The position numbers and the translations under genes are program-made. The notes beneath the pieces were generated by a model, which was given only the letters and a program-made list of their open reading frames with translations, was not told where the DNA came from and made no database searches. A stretch of DNA of 23,908 nucleotides from a virus: positions 1-23,908 of the IMG/VR virus record IMGVR_UViG_3300017991_001902; one strand, 5' to 3'. This document shows positions 14,532 to 22,049 of this stretch, in pieces. Numbering within the stretch: position 1 is the stretch's first letter; every line of letters starts with the position of its first letter.

Positions 14532-15062
14532 CTAGCTGCGGCCCGCATAGTGACCGCTCTTCTTCGCCCCACGAACCATAGCCTTTTCCATCGCACGTTT
14601 GAACAGTTTCTGCCGCTTCTTGACGATGGCTTTGATAAAGTTCCGCGCCTTAGTGCCTGGGTGCCGGACGTGCGGCGTGTAGACTGTGGGGCCGCCGCTG
14701 CGCCCCGTACCTGACGCGAGCTTTCCCGGTCGCGTCTTGGGGCTGAACGCGGACGGAAAGGCCAGCGTGCGCTTGTTCGATTTCCCGGTGTAGTAGCCCG
14801 CCCAGATGTCGTGCGGGCGGGTCCCTTCGTTGACCCAGTTCCAAACCTGATTGTCGGTGAAAAAATCCACCTGCGGCCCCGGCTGGCGTAGGCTGATGCT
14901 GAATGAAAACTCCACCTCGGTGTCCCACGTGCGGACCGTGGCGTTGAGGTCCTCGCGAACGATCCGCCGGGCCTCCTTGCGCAGCTCGTTCAGCAATTCC
15001 AGGCGCACCGCGTCCATGTTGAGCTTGGGCGGTTTGATCGCCTTACAAAGCGGCCTAGCCAC
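14532..15062 (-). CDS. HK97 gp10-like neck / tail completion protein
   Basis: The 176-residue protein has the hallmarks of the HK97 gp10 family. These are a central WNWVNEGTRPHDIWAG segment, then HPGTKARNFIKAIVKK leading into a basic C-terminal helix that ends Arg/Lys/Ser rich. These proteins sit at the neck and help join the tail to the head. I place the start at GTG 15062, where GGGAGGAG lies upstream and the gene overlaps the previous stop by only eight bases. The longer ATG start at 15098 would overlap by 44 bases and has no SD. Neighbours on both sides are small neck-type genes. Confidence 0.8.
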   Translation of the reverse strand: MARPLCKAIKPPKLNMDAVRLELLNELRKEARRIVREDLNATVRTWDTEVEFSFSISLRQPGPQVDFFTDNQVWNWVNEGTRPHDIWAGYYTGKSNKRTLAFPSAFSPKTRPGKLASGTGRSGGPTVYTPHVRHPGTKARNFIKAIVKKRQKLFKRAMEKAMVRGAKKSGHYAGRS

Positions 15063-15258
15063 GCGGCACTCCTCCCGCCTCAAAGTATGGTCGCCCATCC
15101 TCGTCCTTGGCGGCCATGATCACAGGCACGTCTCGGGCGTCTAGCACCACAAGACCTCCTGGGCGCACCGGATACCACTGACAGGTCACCGAGCCGCGAA
15201 ATTTGCCGCCTCGGGCACCTTGGTATCTCGCCAGCACCGTCCCGACCTCGCCAAACAC
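15055..15258 (-). CDS. Small connector-region protein (67 aa)
   Basis: A short beta-rich protein starts at GTG 15258, without a clear SD. It includes a YPVRPGGLVVLDARDVPVIM segment, a style seen in small head-tail region proteins that carry a Tyr-Pro...Arg-Pro-Gly element before an Asp. No catalytic motif is visible. It lies between the connector gene and the gp10-like gene, and overlaps the latter by eight bases. The open frame extends upstream to a stop at 15307, so the start could be a few codons earlier at a rare codon. Real gene likely, role unknown. Confidence 0.55.
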   Translation of the reverse strand: MFGEVGTVLARYQGARGGKFRGSVTCQWYPVRPGGLVVLDARDVPVIMAAKDEDGRPYFEAGGVPRG

Positions 15259-15314
15259 GACAGGCCGGGGAGTCGTTGCGCCGCTACTGCGCCGCCGTGA
15301 ACCGCCTCAACCCA

Positions 15315-15968
15315 CTATCCCGACTCCCTCAGTTCGGCGTCATAGATGATCTTTTCGGCGTCCCAGACGGTATGGACCTGCTGCGCTGCTCCGAACGATG
15401 GCCACAAGGTACCGGTGTGCCCTTGGCAGAGCTCCACGCGTCCGTCCGCAATAGCCGTGAGTCGCTCGGTGATCCACATGCTCAGCTGCGTCTTGCGCTC
15501 GTCGCTTAGGTTCGGATTCTCACACGGGCAGTTGTGCCAGATCGCCGCGTCGATGACGTTGAGCTTGTTGAGGTAGGTCCGTGAACTCGCGCTGAGCGTA
15601 CAGTCGCAGGCGTTGGCCGCCATCATGGCCTCGTGGATGTCGCCAGCGGCCCGGTCCAGCTCCTCCTCGACAATGGCGACCAGCTCTACGTCCATGATCA
15701 GCAGCCGGTACTCGTCACCGTCGCTCCACGTGATGTTCGTCGTGAGCACGTTCGTCGCGACGTTGGTGACCTTGCCGAGCGTACCAGTCGTGGCGTTTTT
15801 GACCGGCATTCCCACCTCAGTCCCCAGCGCTACAAAGTCCTGCGCAAGGTCCTGGAGCGTTGCCACAGCGACGCCGCCGCCATCATCAAACCCGACCACA
15901 AGGTCATGGTCCAGGCAGCCGAAGCGCACATAGTCGTAGGCCTCAGCGAAGCGGCCAGTACAACTCAT
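15315..15968 (-). CDS. Head-tail connector / adaptor protein (217 aa)
   Basis: The second half (about residues 95-200) is helical and contains the pattern IVEEELDRAAGDIHEAM, then a Tyr-Leu-Asn-Lys-Leu segment, then QLSMWITERLTAIADGRVEL. Helical adaptors of the gp6/gp15 type, which form the ring under the portal, look like this. The first half is beta-rich (about 20-90). It is unusually rich in Cys (C3, C18, a CDC triplet near residue 117, CPCEN near residue 147, and one near 185). The start ATG 15968 has AGGAG eight bases upstream. Position after the head genes and before gp10-like genes supports the call. Confidence 0.65.
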   Translation of the reverse strand: MSCTGRFAEAYDYVRFGCLDHDLVVGFDDGGGVAVATLQDLAQDFVALGTEVGMPVKNATTGTLGKVTNVATNVLTTNITWSDGDEYRLLIMDVELVAIVEEELDRAAGDIHEAMMAANACDCTLSASSRTYLNKLNVIDAAIWHNCPCENPNLSDERKTQLSMWITERLTAIADGRVELCQGHTGTLWPSFGAAQQVHTVWDAEKIIYDAELRESG

Positions 15969-15973
15969 CCGCT

Positions 15974-16168
15974 CTACTCCTGATCCTCACGCGAGCGTGA
16001 GATACGCGAGTCGATGAGGCTCGCCCACTCCTCGCCGAGGACCGTCTCCAGCGTTTCCTCCGATGCGTTGGCGATATCCGCCGGAAGGCCCAATCCCGCC
16101 GCGACCAACGCCGCAGCCGTCTCTGCTGACGCGCCAAGATGCACCAGCTTGTCCTCCTGAGCAGCCAT
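15974..16168 (-). CDS. Small helical protein (64 aa), HhH-like
   Basis: The core LVAAGLGLPADIANASEETLETVLGEE-like region (residues about 22-48) resembles a helix-hairpin-helix or Rho-N-like mini domain of two helices joined by a Gly-Leu turn. Such tiny proteins are common near head-tail joining genes in siphoviruses. The start ATG 16168 has AGGAGG four bases upstream, and that SD contains the stop codon of the beta-helix gene before it. The C-terminus is charged (SRSREDQE). DNA or protein contact at the neck is possible, but no function is proven by the sequence. Confidence 0.7.
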   Translation of the reverse strand: MAAQEDKLVHLGASAETAAALVAAGLGLPADIANASEETLETVLGEEWASLIDSRISRSREDQE

Positions 16169-16176
16169 AGCACCTC

Positions 16177-17160
16177 CTACGTTGGATTCGTGACAGCGAG
16201 CCCGTCCATACAGTAATTGCCGATCCAGGCACTCGTCGCGGGCGCACCGTCGCTGTTGAGATCATCCCAGTCGCCGTTGGCCGGAACAGGTAGCAGGCAT
16301 GAAAACCAGCAGTCGGCGATGATGTTTTCGTCTCCTCCCGCCAGATCAAACCCTTCGTCAGTCGCTGCCGCCGCGCCGTAGGCATTGCTGTTCCACACTC
16401 GGCAGCGCAGTATCTCGCTGCTGTCTAGCACCCGACCCGAGATGGCACTTGTCCCCACGTCACGGAACTCGCAGTCGCTGACGTGGAGATAGTCTATGCC
16501 GCTCCCTGCTGGGTCGATGTAGATGCCGTACGCATCGCACTCTTGGAACACACAGCGCCTGATCCAGCAGTTCCACGAGTATTCGAGCTGAATGGCGATG
16601 TCCACTTCGTCGTCAAAGAAGCAATCCTCAATGACCAGGTTCTCGCCCCACAGCGTCGCCCCGTCCCACTCGGAATAGATCGCGTTGCCCCCGAGAGGAG
16701 CCCCGAAACAGAATCCGGCGATGCGCACGTCTAGGGCAGCAACGGTGATGGCCGTCTCGCCAGCTCCACCGGGTTGCCAGACAGGGCCTAGCGGCGACCC
16801 CGGCGAGACGCCCAGGATGGCGATCCCGTGCTTGTCCACGGTCACGCTCTCCTGGATGGGCGTCTCCGTCTGCGGCGCGTACTGCCACGCGTCCATGTGA
16901 CGGACAATGATAATGTCGCCATGCCACGAGCGGCACTTGGTGATAGCCGCCGCCACAGTCGCTAGCGGAGCATCGGGGTCCGTCCCGTCGCGTTGGTCCG
17001 TCACCCCGGTCGCGTTGGGGTCCACATAGAGCACCTTGGAGTCTGGGTAGCGCCGGAGCCCAGTCGTCAGGTCCGTCCCCGGTACCCCATATTGCGATGG
17101 GTACCAGGGCTTGAGCCTCTGGAGCGACCAGGATGGGACACGAACATCAGTTGCTGGCAT
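16177..17160 (-). CDS. Right-handed parallel beta-helix protein, copy 2
   Basis: The 327-residue protein contains regular short beta coils rich in Val, Ile, Cys, Asn and Gly (about residues 70-290), with phrases such as NLVIEDCFFDD, WIRRCVFQECDAYGIYID and LHVSDCEFRDVG. These are typical of pectate-lyase-like right-handed beta-helices. The entry motif GTDPDAPLATVAAAI lies at about 59-73. The N-terminal region and the C-terminal AWIGN...NPT match the copy at 17492-18487, so they are paralogues. Start ATG 17160 has AGGAG six bases upstream. A virion surface role such as head fibre or glycan binding is inferred from fold and place. No catalytic Asp/Lys set for lyase activity was identified. Confidence 0.8.
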   Translation of the reverse strand: MPATDVRVPSWSLQRLKPWYPSQYGVPGTDLTTGLRRYPDSKVLYVDPNATGVTDQRDGTDPDAPLATVAAAITKCRSWHGDIIIVRHMDAWQYAPQTETPIQESVTVDKHGIAILGVSPGSPLGPVWQPGGAGETAITVAALDVRIAGFCFGAPLGGNAIYSEWDGATLWGENLVIEDCFFDDEVDIAIQLEYSWNCWIRRCVFQECDAYGIYIDPAGSGIDYLHVSDCEFRDVGTSAISGRVLDSSEILRCRVWNSNAYGAAAATDEGFDLAGGDENIIADCWFSCLLPVPANGDWDDLNSDGAPATSAWIGNYCMDGLAVTNPT

Positions 17161-17189
17161 AGTGATCTCCTATCGCCCGATGCGTCCCC

Positions 17190-17483
17190 TTACACCCCGG
17201 CGGTCTCTCGGATGATGCGGTCTGTCGCCACCTTAGTGAACGGCGTCAGGACCGCCCGCTCCGCAGCCGAACATTCCTTCATGACGGCGCAAAGCTCAGC
17301 CATATTGGAGCAGCCCTCCTGGGTCTCGATGACGGGGGCCAAGATGCGTCGGATCGCCGCCGATTTCTCTCGCCGGATAGCGCCCATGGCGTCACCATCA
17401 CCGTTGGCAATGGCTGCGCGCATGTCCTCCTCAACACGCTCAAGGAGTGTCTCTACTTTCTCGAATCGGCCATACTCAGGCAT
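17190..17483 (-). CDS. Small helical protein (97 aa) between the beta-helix genes
   Basis: The frame starts at ATG 17483, with AGGAGG four bases upstream. The SD uses the TAG stop of the upstream beta-helix gene. The protein is nearly all helix: a charged first half (RFEKVETLLERVEEDMRAA) is followed by a Cys-containing second half (C58, C64, C70). No family is recognised. Placement between two paralogous surface proteins suggests it could be a chaperone or linker for them, but this is guesswork. It may simply be a separate small gene within the late operon. Confidence 0.65.
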   Translation of the reverse strand: MPEYGRFEKVETLLERVEEDMRAAIANGDGDAMGAIRREKSAAIRRILAPVIETQEGCSNMAELCAVMKECSAAERAVLTPFTKVATDRIIRETAGV

Positions 17484-17491
17484 GTGTCCTC

Positions 17492-18487
17492 CTACGTTGG
17501 TCGGGCGATGGTGATGCCGTTGTCCCCGACCTCAGCCTCCGCCGTATCGTCGGCCCAGTTGCCCAGCCAGGCATCAGCAGCGCCGGGGCGATAGCCGCCC
17601 GCAATGCTATAGTCGCCCGGGAACACGTTCTCCGCCACGATGTTGTCATCACCAGGGTTCGCCACCGTCGAGGTGTTGAGCACCTGGATCATAGCATAGG
17701 CGTAGCCCGTAGGCTGGAAGAGGCAACCGAGGATGAAGCTGCCATTCATGCTCCACTCCACGCCGTTGTCCGAGTCGTGGAAGTAGCAGCCGAGGATGTA
17801 GTTGCGGTACGGAATCGCCAGCGGGGTCGTGGTGGTCTCCATGCAAAACGCAGTGTTGCCCACGTTGTTGAACAGGGCAAACGTGCAGTTGACGACCCAG
17901 ACGTCATAGCAGCCGTGCGACTCGATGCCGCGCAGCCCCGTGGTCAGCCCGTCAAAGTAGCAGTCGTGGACGACCGTCCGGATGGCGATGTCGTTGGCCC
18001 CGCTATCCGTGTGGCGCAACACGAGGCAGGACGCCCCTGTCTTGCCATAGAAGCGAAAGCCGCTCACACGCCAGCCAACGGCTCGCATGTCTAGGCTGGC
18101 CGTGTCCGCATCGTCGCCGCTCCATGCCGGACTGTAGCGACTGATGCCGTTGCCGCGGATCCAGACATAGTTCGGGCCTGTCGCATAGTCCGGCGTGACG
18201 ACGTCCTCGGCCACCTCACCGCTCACCCTGATTTCGCTGTAGGGCGTGAGGAGGCTTGAGTTGACGGCGGCCTGGACGGTCGCCAAGGGCGCCGTCGGGT
18301 CCGTACCGTCGTTGGTGTCCAGGGCGTTGGGATGCCCGCTGTCCACGTACAGTATGACCGCATCAGGATGGGTGCGCCATCCTAGGGGGCTGTCGGAGCC
18401 CTTCACCCCGAACTGCCCGCCAAAGAACTGCGGCTCGCGCTGCATGATCGTCGGGCGCCCGACCATCTGCTCAGCCATCACATTCAT
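17492..18487 (-). CDS. Right-handed parallel beta-helix protein, copy 1
   Basis: The 331-residue protein shares its layout with copy 2. It has an N-terminal lead, an ILYVDS strand near residue 45, and the motif GTDPTAPLATVQAAV at about 61-75. A stack of short coils follows (about 78-295) with patterns such as AIRTVVHDCYFDGL, VWVVNCTFALF and NYILGCYFHDSDNGVEW. It ends AWLGNWADD ... ARPT. Right-handed beta-helices in phages are often tailspikes or head fibres that bind or cut surface glycans. Here the gene is next to the capsid gene, so a capsid-surface location is favoured. Start ATG 18487 has GGAGG six bases upstream; inner Met codons at residues 4, 8 and 15 lack one. Confidence 0.8.
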   Translation of the reverse strand: MNVMAEQMVGRPTIMQREPQFFGGQFGVKGSDSPLGWRTHPDAVILYVDSGHPNALDTNDGTDPTAPLATVQAAVNSSLLTPYSEIRVSGEVAEDVVTPDYATGPNYVWIRGNGISRYSPAWSGDDADTASLDMRAVGWRVSGFRFYGKTGASCLVLRHTDSGANDIAIRTVVHDCYFDGLTTGLRGIESHGCYDVWVVNCTFALFNNVGNTAFCMETTTTPLAIPYRNYILGCYFHDSDNGVEWSMNGSFILGCLFQPTGYAYAMIQVLNTSTVANPGDDNIVAENVFPGDYSIAGGYRPGAADAWLGNWADDTAEAEVGDNGITIARPT

Positions 18488-18488
18488 G

Positions 18489-18806
18489 TCACGCCTCCTG
18501 CTGCGCCCTTATCTTCGGTGGCAGCATCATCGGCGGGGCGTAGAACGGCGCTGTCGGATCATCGCTTTGATAATCCGGCATCGGCTGCTTGAGCTCCGTC
18601 ACCTTCTGCCTCAGCACCGTCCTGATCGCTCGCTCAGTCGCTGTCGGTCCGAGCATGTTAGGGTCCTGGAGCGTCCAGCCCTCATAGACTAGATCGCCGT
18701 CGTCCTCCGTCGCCTTGCGCAGGCCGAGGAGTCCCGCGTGCTGGTCGCTTCCACGCTCGATGTAGTCTGGCCGCCGATTCGCTGCCACCGTTGTCCGTCT
18801 CCTCAT
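18489..18806 (-). CDS. Small hypothetical protein after the capsid gene (105 aa)
   Basis: ATG 18806 is chosen over an upstream frame start at 18884 because GGAGG lies eight bases before it and it does not run into the capsid stop at 18841. The protein opens with MRRRTTVAANRRPDYIERGS (basic). It has a middle beta-like region with DGDLVYEGWTLQDPN, then a helix, and ends in a Pro-rich tail (DPTAPFYAPPMMLPPK). It ends in TGA one base before the next ATG. No family is recognised. It may anchor or regulate the beta-helix proteins that follow, but this is only context. Confidence 0.65.
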   Translation of the reverse strand: MRRRTTVAANRRPDYIERGSDQHAGLLGLRKATEDDGDLVYEGWTLQDPNMLGPTATERAIRTVLRQKVTELKQPMPDYQSDDPTAPFYAPPMMLPPKIRAQQEA

Positions 18807-18840
18807 GATCGCATCCTCCGTGTCGTATAGTTGCCTCAGT

Positions 18841-19983
18841 CTATGGAGCGGTCCCGGCGCTGTAGTACGCGCCACGGAAGTCAAACAGATTGCCCTCAGT
18901 CACCGTGTCCATGTAGGTGCCCCAGACGTCCCAAACCTTGACGACCACGTTGCCCGTCGCAAAGTCGCCCAGCATCGGCGACAGCGGCGACCCGCCAGCC
19001 TGGAAGCTGGTGAACGTCTCCATGTCGCTGCGCTTGCGGATCAGCTGCGGGGCCGGGAGCATCTGTAGCCGAGCCAGCACCAGCGGCACCACGTTGTCCT
19101 CTTGCCAATTCGAGAAGCAGTACCATGGGAGGTTTGGCGCGGTCCCCGCCATGTACGGGTCCTCGATGGGCGTGAAGTCGCCGCTGATCACGTTGGCCGC
19201 ATTGGTCGCGAGCTCGGGGATGAGCTGGCTGGCGCGGATGACCCGCACCTGATCAATGAGCCCCGTGTGGTGGACCAGGTAGCGCAGCGAAACCATGATC
19301 GGCTCGCCCCGGGCGTCGGTGCGCTGTGCGAAGGCCATGCGGGCCTCGCTGATGCGCGTTGACGTGAGGCGTCCGGTCTGCGAGTAGAGCGCTCCCAGGC
19401 CAGTGAGTCTGGCGATGCTGGTGGCGTTGGTGTACATGCGGCTGACAAACTTTTCGAGCGTCCGTCGGGCGCTGCGCCCCATCATCCGGCCTTGGTCTTG
19501 GAAGTAGCCCAGGTCATCGTTCACGAGCGCGTGGAAGTCGAAGTCGAACTGCTTCTGCCAGTCGTACACCTGATACTCACGCGGCGTCGCGTCGTTTACA
19601 CTGCCCGGACGCGCCTCGCCCTTTTCGCCCACGTACTCGAGGTCGTCGAGTTCGCTCCGGCGCTGGTACCGAGTCGCCACCATGTAGTTCGGGAGGCGAT
19701 CCTCTTTGATGAGCGGCTCGAACTCAAACCGCTTCTGCTGATACCCCGGGATGATCTGCCGCTGGACGAACTCGCCCAGGGCATAGGTGAAGTCGGCGGT
19801 GGTCATAACCTCGGTGATGAGGCTCTCGGGCCCCTCATAGCCGCGGCCTACCGTGCGCACGCCGTTCAGCGCCAAGTCGAATGCGCCGAACATATCCCGG
19901 ACCTCGCTGATCCGTTGGGGCTGGCCGCTCTCTTCTAGGCGAAGGGTCGCCAGGTCCATCATAGTGCCTACGATGTGTCGCAT
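18841..19983 (-). CDS. Major capsid protein (HK97-fold, Mu gpT-like style)
   Basis: I place the start at ATG 19983 (380 residues), which has AAGGAG five bases upstream. The longer frame from GTG 20031 lacks an SD at good spacing. The sequence follows the pattern of HK97-fold capsid proteins of the Mu gpT-like style. It has a long N-terminal helix region, then KQFDFDFHALVNDDLGYF and a Gly-rich turn into a long helix with SARRTLEKFVSRMYTN. Beta-rich P- and A-domain sequence follows and ends in VVKVWDVWGTYMDTV. Context (protease/scaffold and decoration genes just upstream) makes the call strong. It would form the head shell. Confidence 0.88.
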   Translation of the reverse strand: MRHIVGTMMDLATLRLEESGQPQRISEVRDMFGAFDLALNGVRTVGRGYEGPESLITEVMTTADFTYALGEFVQRQIIPGYQQKRFEFEPLIKEDRLPNYMVATRYQRRSELDDLEYVGEKGEARPGSVNDATPREYQVYDWQKQFDFDFHALVNDDLGYFQDQGRMMGRSARRTLEKFVSRMYTNATSIARLTGLGALYSQTGRLTSTRISEARMAFAQRTDARGEPIMVSLRYLVHHTGLIDQVRVIRASQLIPELATNAANVISGDFTPIEDPYMAGTAPNLPWYCFSNWQEDNVVPLVLARLQMLPAPQLIRKRSDMETFTSFQAGGSPLSPMLGDFATGNVVVKVWDVWGTYMDTVTEGNLFDFRGAYYSAGTAP

Positions 19984-20052
19984 GATGTCTCCTTGTCTGC
20001 CCCGCTCTGTGCCGTGCGCATAGTACGTCACGACCTCTAGCGGCGGCCTAGT

Positions 20053-20622
20053 CTAGCTGGCGGCGGGCCACAGCATGACACACGCCTCGAGGTAGTATGT
20101 CGCGTCGTTGCCAGTGAACGAGCGCGGGTAAGGGTCCGTATTGGCCCCGCCGATGTCCGCGTCCGGCTCTTCATCTTGACAACGCCACACAACACCTGCA
20201 ATCGGGTTGGCTGCGCCCGCGTCATTCAATGGCGACAGGCTCAGAGTCACCCCTGCGGCCAAGTCATCCGAGTCGTCGACGTACACGACCTGTCCTGCCG
20301 TCAGCGTACCACTCCATGTGTTCGGGGTGCCGGCATTGTAGGTAAGCACGTTGGCGATATAGTGCCGACTGATAAACCCCGGTGCGATGTTGAGCACGCC
20401 GCGGTCCAGCGTCGCGTTGTAGCTCACCAGCACCCCACACACCAATTCTGGCCGATCCGCCTTGGGGCCGATGGCCTGGATGGGATGGAGTCCTGGCGCA
20501 AGATCATCTTTCCCTGCGACATCGTTGCTGTTGGGCCAGCAGTCTGCCTCTAGCGCGTTACGCTCAATGAGCGGGCCGCTGCTCTGCTCCCAGTCCGATC
20601 CGCTGCTGAATTCAGTGGTCAT
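20053..20622 (-). CDS. Putative head decoration protein (189 aa)
   Basis: The gene lies between the protease/scaffold gene and the capsid gene, the place of lambda D-type decoration (cement) proteins. The protein is beta-rich, starts with a flexible Ser/Gly-rich segment (residues 1-18) and has strands such as LVCGVLVSYNATLDRGVL and TAGQVVYVDDSDD. It contains no membrane span or enzyme motif. Start ATG 20622 has AAGGAG seven bases upstream. It is longer than lambda D (about 110 residues), so an extra domain may face outward. The assignment is from position and general character. Confidence 0.65.
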   Translation of the reverse strand: MTTEFSSGSDWEQSSGPLIERNALEADCWPNSNDVAGKDDLAPGLHPIQAIGPKADRPELVCGVLVSYNATLDRGVLNIAPGFISRHYIANVLTYNAGTPNTWSGTLTAGQVVYVDDSDDLAAGVTLSLSPLNDAGAANPIAGVVWRCQDEEPDADIGGANTDPYPRSFTGNDATYYLEACVMLWPAAS

Positions 20623-20667
20623 CGTTTGACTCCTTGCTGCCGTCTAGGCGTATGGTCGGGGCGCAGC

Positions 20668-21159
20668 CTAGGCGGTGCCCCACTTCTCAAAGATTGCGTC
20701 CACGTTCTTGCCGTGGTCCTCGGCGACGTTCAGTGTGCCTGTCGCGCCTTTCTGATCTGGCGGCGTTGCGGTGCCCAGCCCGAAGGCCGCTGAACCTTCG
20801 CTGAACCGGCGCCACTTGTTGGCCTCTGGCGCTTGGGCCTTAGCAGGACCTTTGCCCGACGCAACGCTGGCCTCCGCCACCACCGCGTCGATGATGGTTT
20901 GGGTTTCCGCGATGGCCGCGTCGAGCTCCTCCCGCGTATCATACGTCCGCTTGGACAAGGCGACCATCGCTGCGTTTGGCAGGCTGGCTTCCGTGAGCGC
21001 GGTCACGATGTCCGATGCGGTCAGCACCTCCGTCGGCTGATCCTCCGTCACCGACGTCTCTGCCGCTTCGGTAGGCGTCGCGGCGGCCTCGGCTTCATGT
21101 ATCTCCTGTATCTCCACAACCGGCTCATCGTTCTCAGTCACTCGCTCAGCATCGCTCAT
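20668..21159 (-). CDS. Internal in-frame scaffold product (163 aa)
   Basis: Within the protease gene, ATG 21159 (residue 295) is in frame and is preceded by AGGAGGG at 21166-21172, six bases before it. A second AGGAGG lies at 21177-21182. The predicted product begins MSDAERVTENDEPVVEIQEI and covers the acidic helical tail. This is the same design as lambda C and Nu3, where a scaffold is made in excess from inside the protease gene. The tail ends with a short conserved-looking segment (VDAIFEKWGTA) that could bind the capsid protein. Separate expression is inferred from the SD, not demonstrated. Confidence 0.7.
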   Translation of the reverse strand: MSDAERVTENDEPVVEIQEIHEAEAAATPTEAAETSVTEDQPTEVLTASDIVTALTEASLPNAAMVALSKRTYDTREELDAAIAETQTIIDAVVAEASVASGKGPAKAQAPEANKWRRFSEGSAAFGLGTATPPDQKGATGTLNVAEDHGKNVDAIFEKWGTA

Positions 21160-22041
21160 GATAATCCCTCCTGAATCCTCCTGGAACATCGCCACCGCCC
21201 GCCCACCTGCCCCAGCGCGCGACACGAGGTCCACCGACTCGACGTGCTTGATGCTCTTGACCTTGTTGCCCGAGCGCCCGCCCGCTTTGTAGCCCCGCTC
21301 CACGTCGCCTACCGCGTGGATCGAGCACTGGAGCGATTCGAGCCGCCCGGCCTTGGCGCGTTGGCGCACACTGTACGCCATGTCCTTGTTGTAGACGGCG
21401 GCACGCCCGATAGGGGCGCCCGTCTCCGTAAAGTCCACAGGGCATTTGATAATCTCTGCCCACTCGCGCTCGACGGTCTTGGCCCGAGAGTCGTGCTCTG
21501 TCGGGTACATCTTCGCACCCTGGAACTTGTGTGCATACTCCCGCACCATCTCGGGCGAGTAGTAGTTGTTGTCGCGGGTGTTGCCCCAGCCTGGCTCGAT
21601 GACTACAAAGTCCACGTACACCAGCGGCTCATCGTCGCCGGGGGCCGCCTCGCCCAAGTCCACGTCCACGATCCGCGCCGACGCCGATTCAGCAAAAGTC
21701 ACGGGCCCGGCGGCCTCAGCGGTCTCCGCACTCATCCAAGGCAGGTCCGTGTACGGCACGCCCGGGCCTTCCTCGCTCGGCTCCTCTACGCCAGCCGAGG
21801 CTTCCGCCTCGAGGTCTTCCCACTTGCGCCGCAAGGCCACGCGCACGTCCTCGACTTCCTTGCGCAGCGCCTCAGGGATCGTGCGGTCCTTGAGGAACGA
21901 GGTCAGTTGGCGCATGAGCGCCTGCGCCTGGGCCTTGACCGTCGCCGCCTCCTGGACATCGTGGACCTCACGCCAGGTGTCAACGAGCTCTTGCATAGCA
22001 ACTCGCTGGTCATCGATCCGCAGGTACAGGTTGCTTGCCAT
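20668..22041 (-). CDS. Prohead protease with fused C-terminal scaffold
   Basis: The 457-residue protein has an N-terminal coiled-coil-like helix (about 1-80), then a protease-like domain (about 120-285). I read H183 in MYPTEHDS and S240 in SLQCSIHA as candidate catalytic residues, in the manner of assemblin-type prohead serine proteases. Another His is at 266. The stretch HVESVDLVSRAGAGG closes the domain, as in XkdF-like proteins. From residue 295 on the sequence is acidic, Ala/Glu/Thr rich and helical, as expected of a scaffold. A separate in-frame start at residue 295 has its own SD. Start ATG 22041 has AGGAGG four bases upstream. The protease would process the head proteins and clear the scaffold. 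Confidence 0.8.
   Translation of the reverse strand: MASNLYLRIDDQRVAMQELVDTWREVHDVQEAATVKAQAQALMRQLTSFLKDRTIPEALRKEVEDVRVALRRKWEDLEAEASAGVEEPSEEGPGVPYTDLPWMSAETAEAAGPVTFAESASARIVDVDLGEAAPGDDEPLVYVDFVVIEPGWGNTRDNNYYSPEMVREYAHKFQGAKMYPTEHDSRAKTVEREWAEIIKCPVDFTETGAPIGRAAVYNKDMAYSVRQRAKAGRLESLQCSIHAVGDVERGYKAGGRSGNKVKSIKHVESVDLVSRAGAGGRAVAMFQEDSGGIIMSDAERVTENDEPVVEIQEIHEAEAAATPTEAAETSVTEDQPTEVLTASDIVTALTEASLPNAAMVALSKRTYDTREELDAAIAETQTIIDAVVAEASVASGKGPAKAQAPEANKWRRFSEGSAAFGLGTATPPDQKGATGTLNVAEDHGKNVDAIFEKWGTA
21157..21182 (-). promoter_or_regulatory. Internal ribosome binding site for the scaffold
   Basis: In the minus strand two purine-rich SD-like blocks, AGGAGG (21177-21182) and AGGAGGG (21166-21172), precede ATG 21159 in the middle of the protease reading frame. 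The codons they occupy (for Q-E-D-S-G-G) are a protease-to-scaffold linker, so they are free to carry an RNA signal. Confidence 0.7.
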
Positions 22042-22049
22042 ATGACCTC

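Noticed and set aside
18841-20031. Longer capsid start at GTG 20031
   Set aside because: No well-spaced SD there, while ATG 19983 has AAGGAG at five bases.
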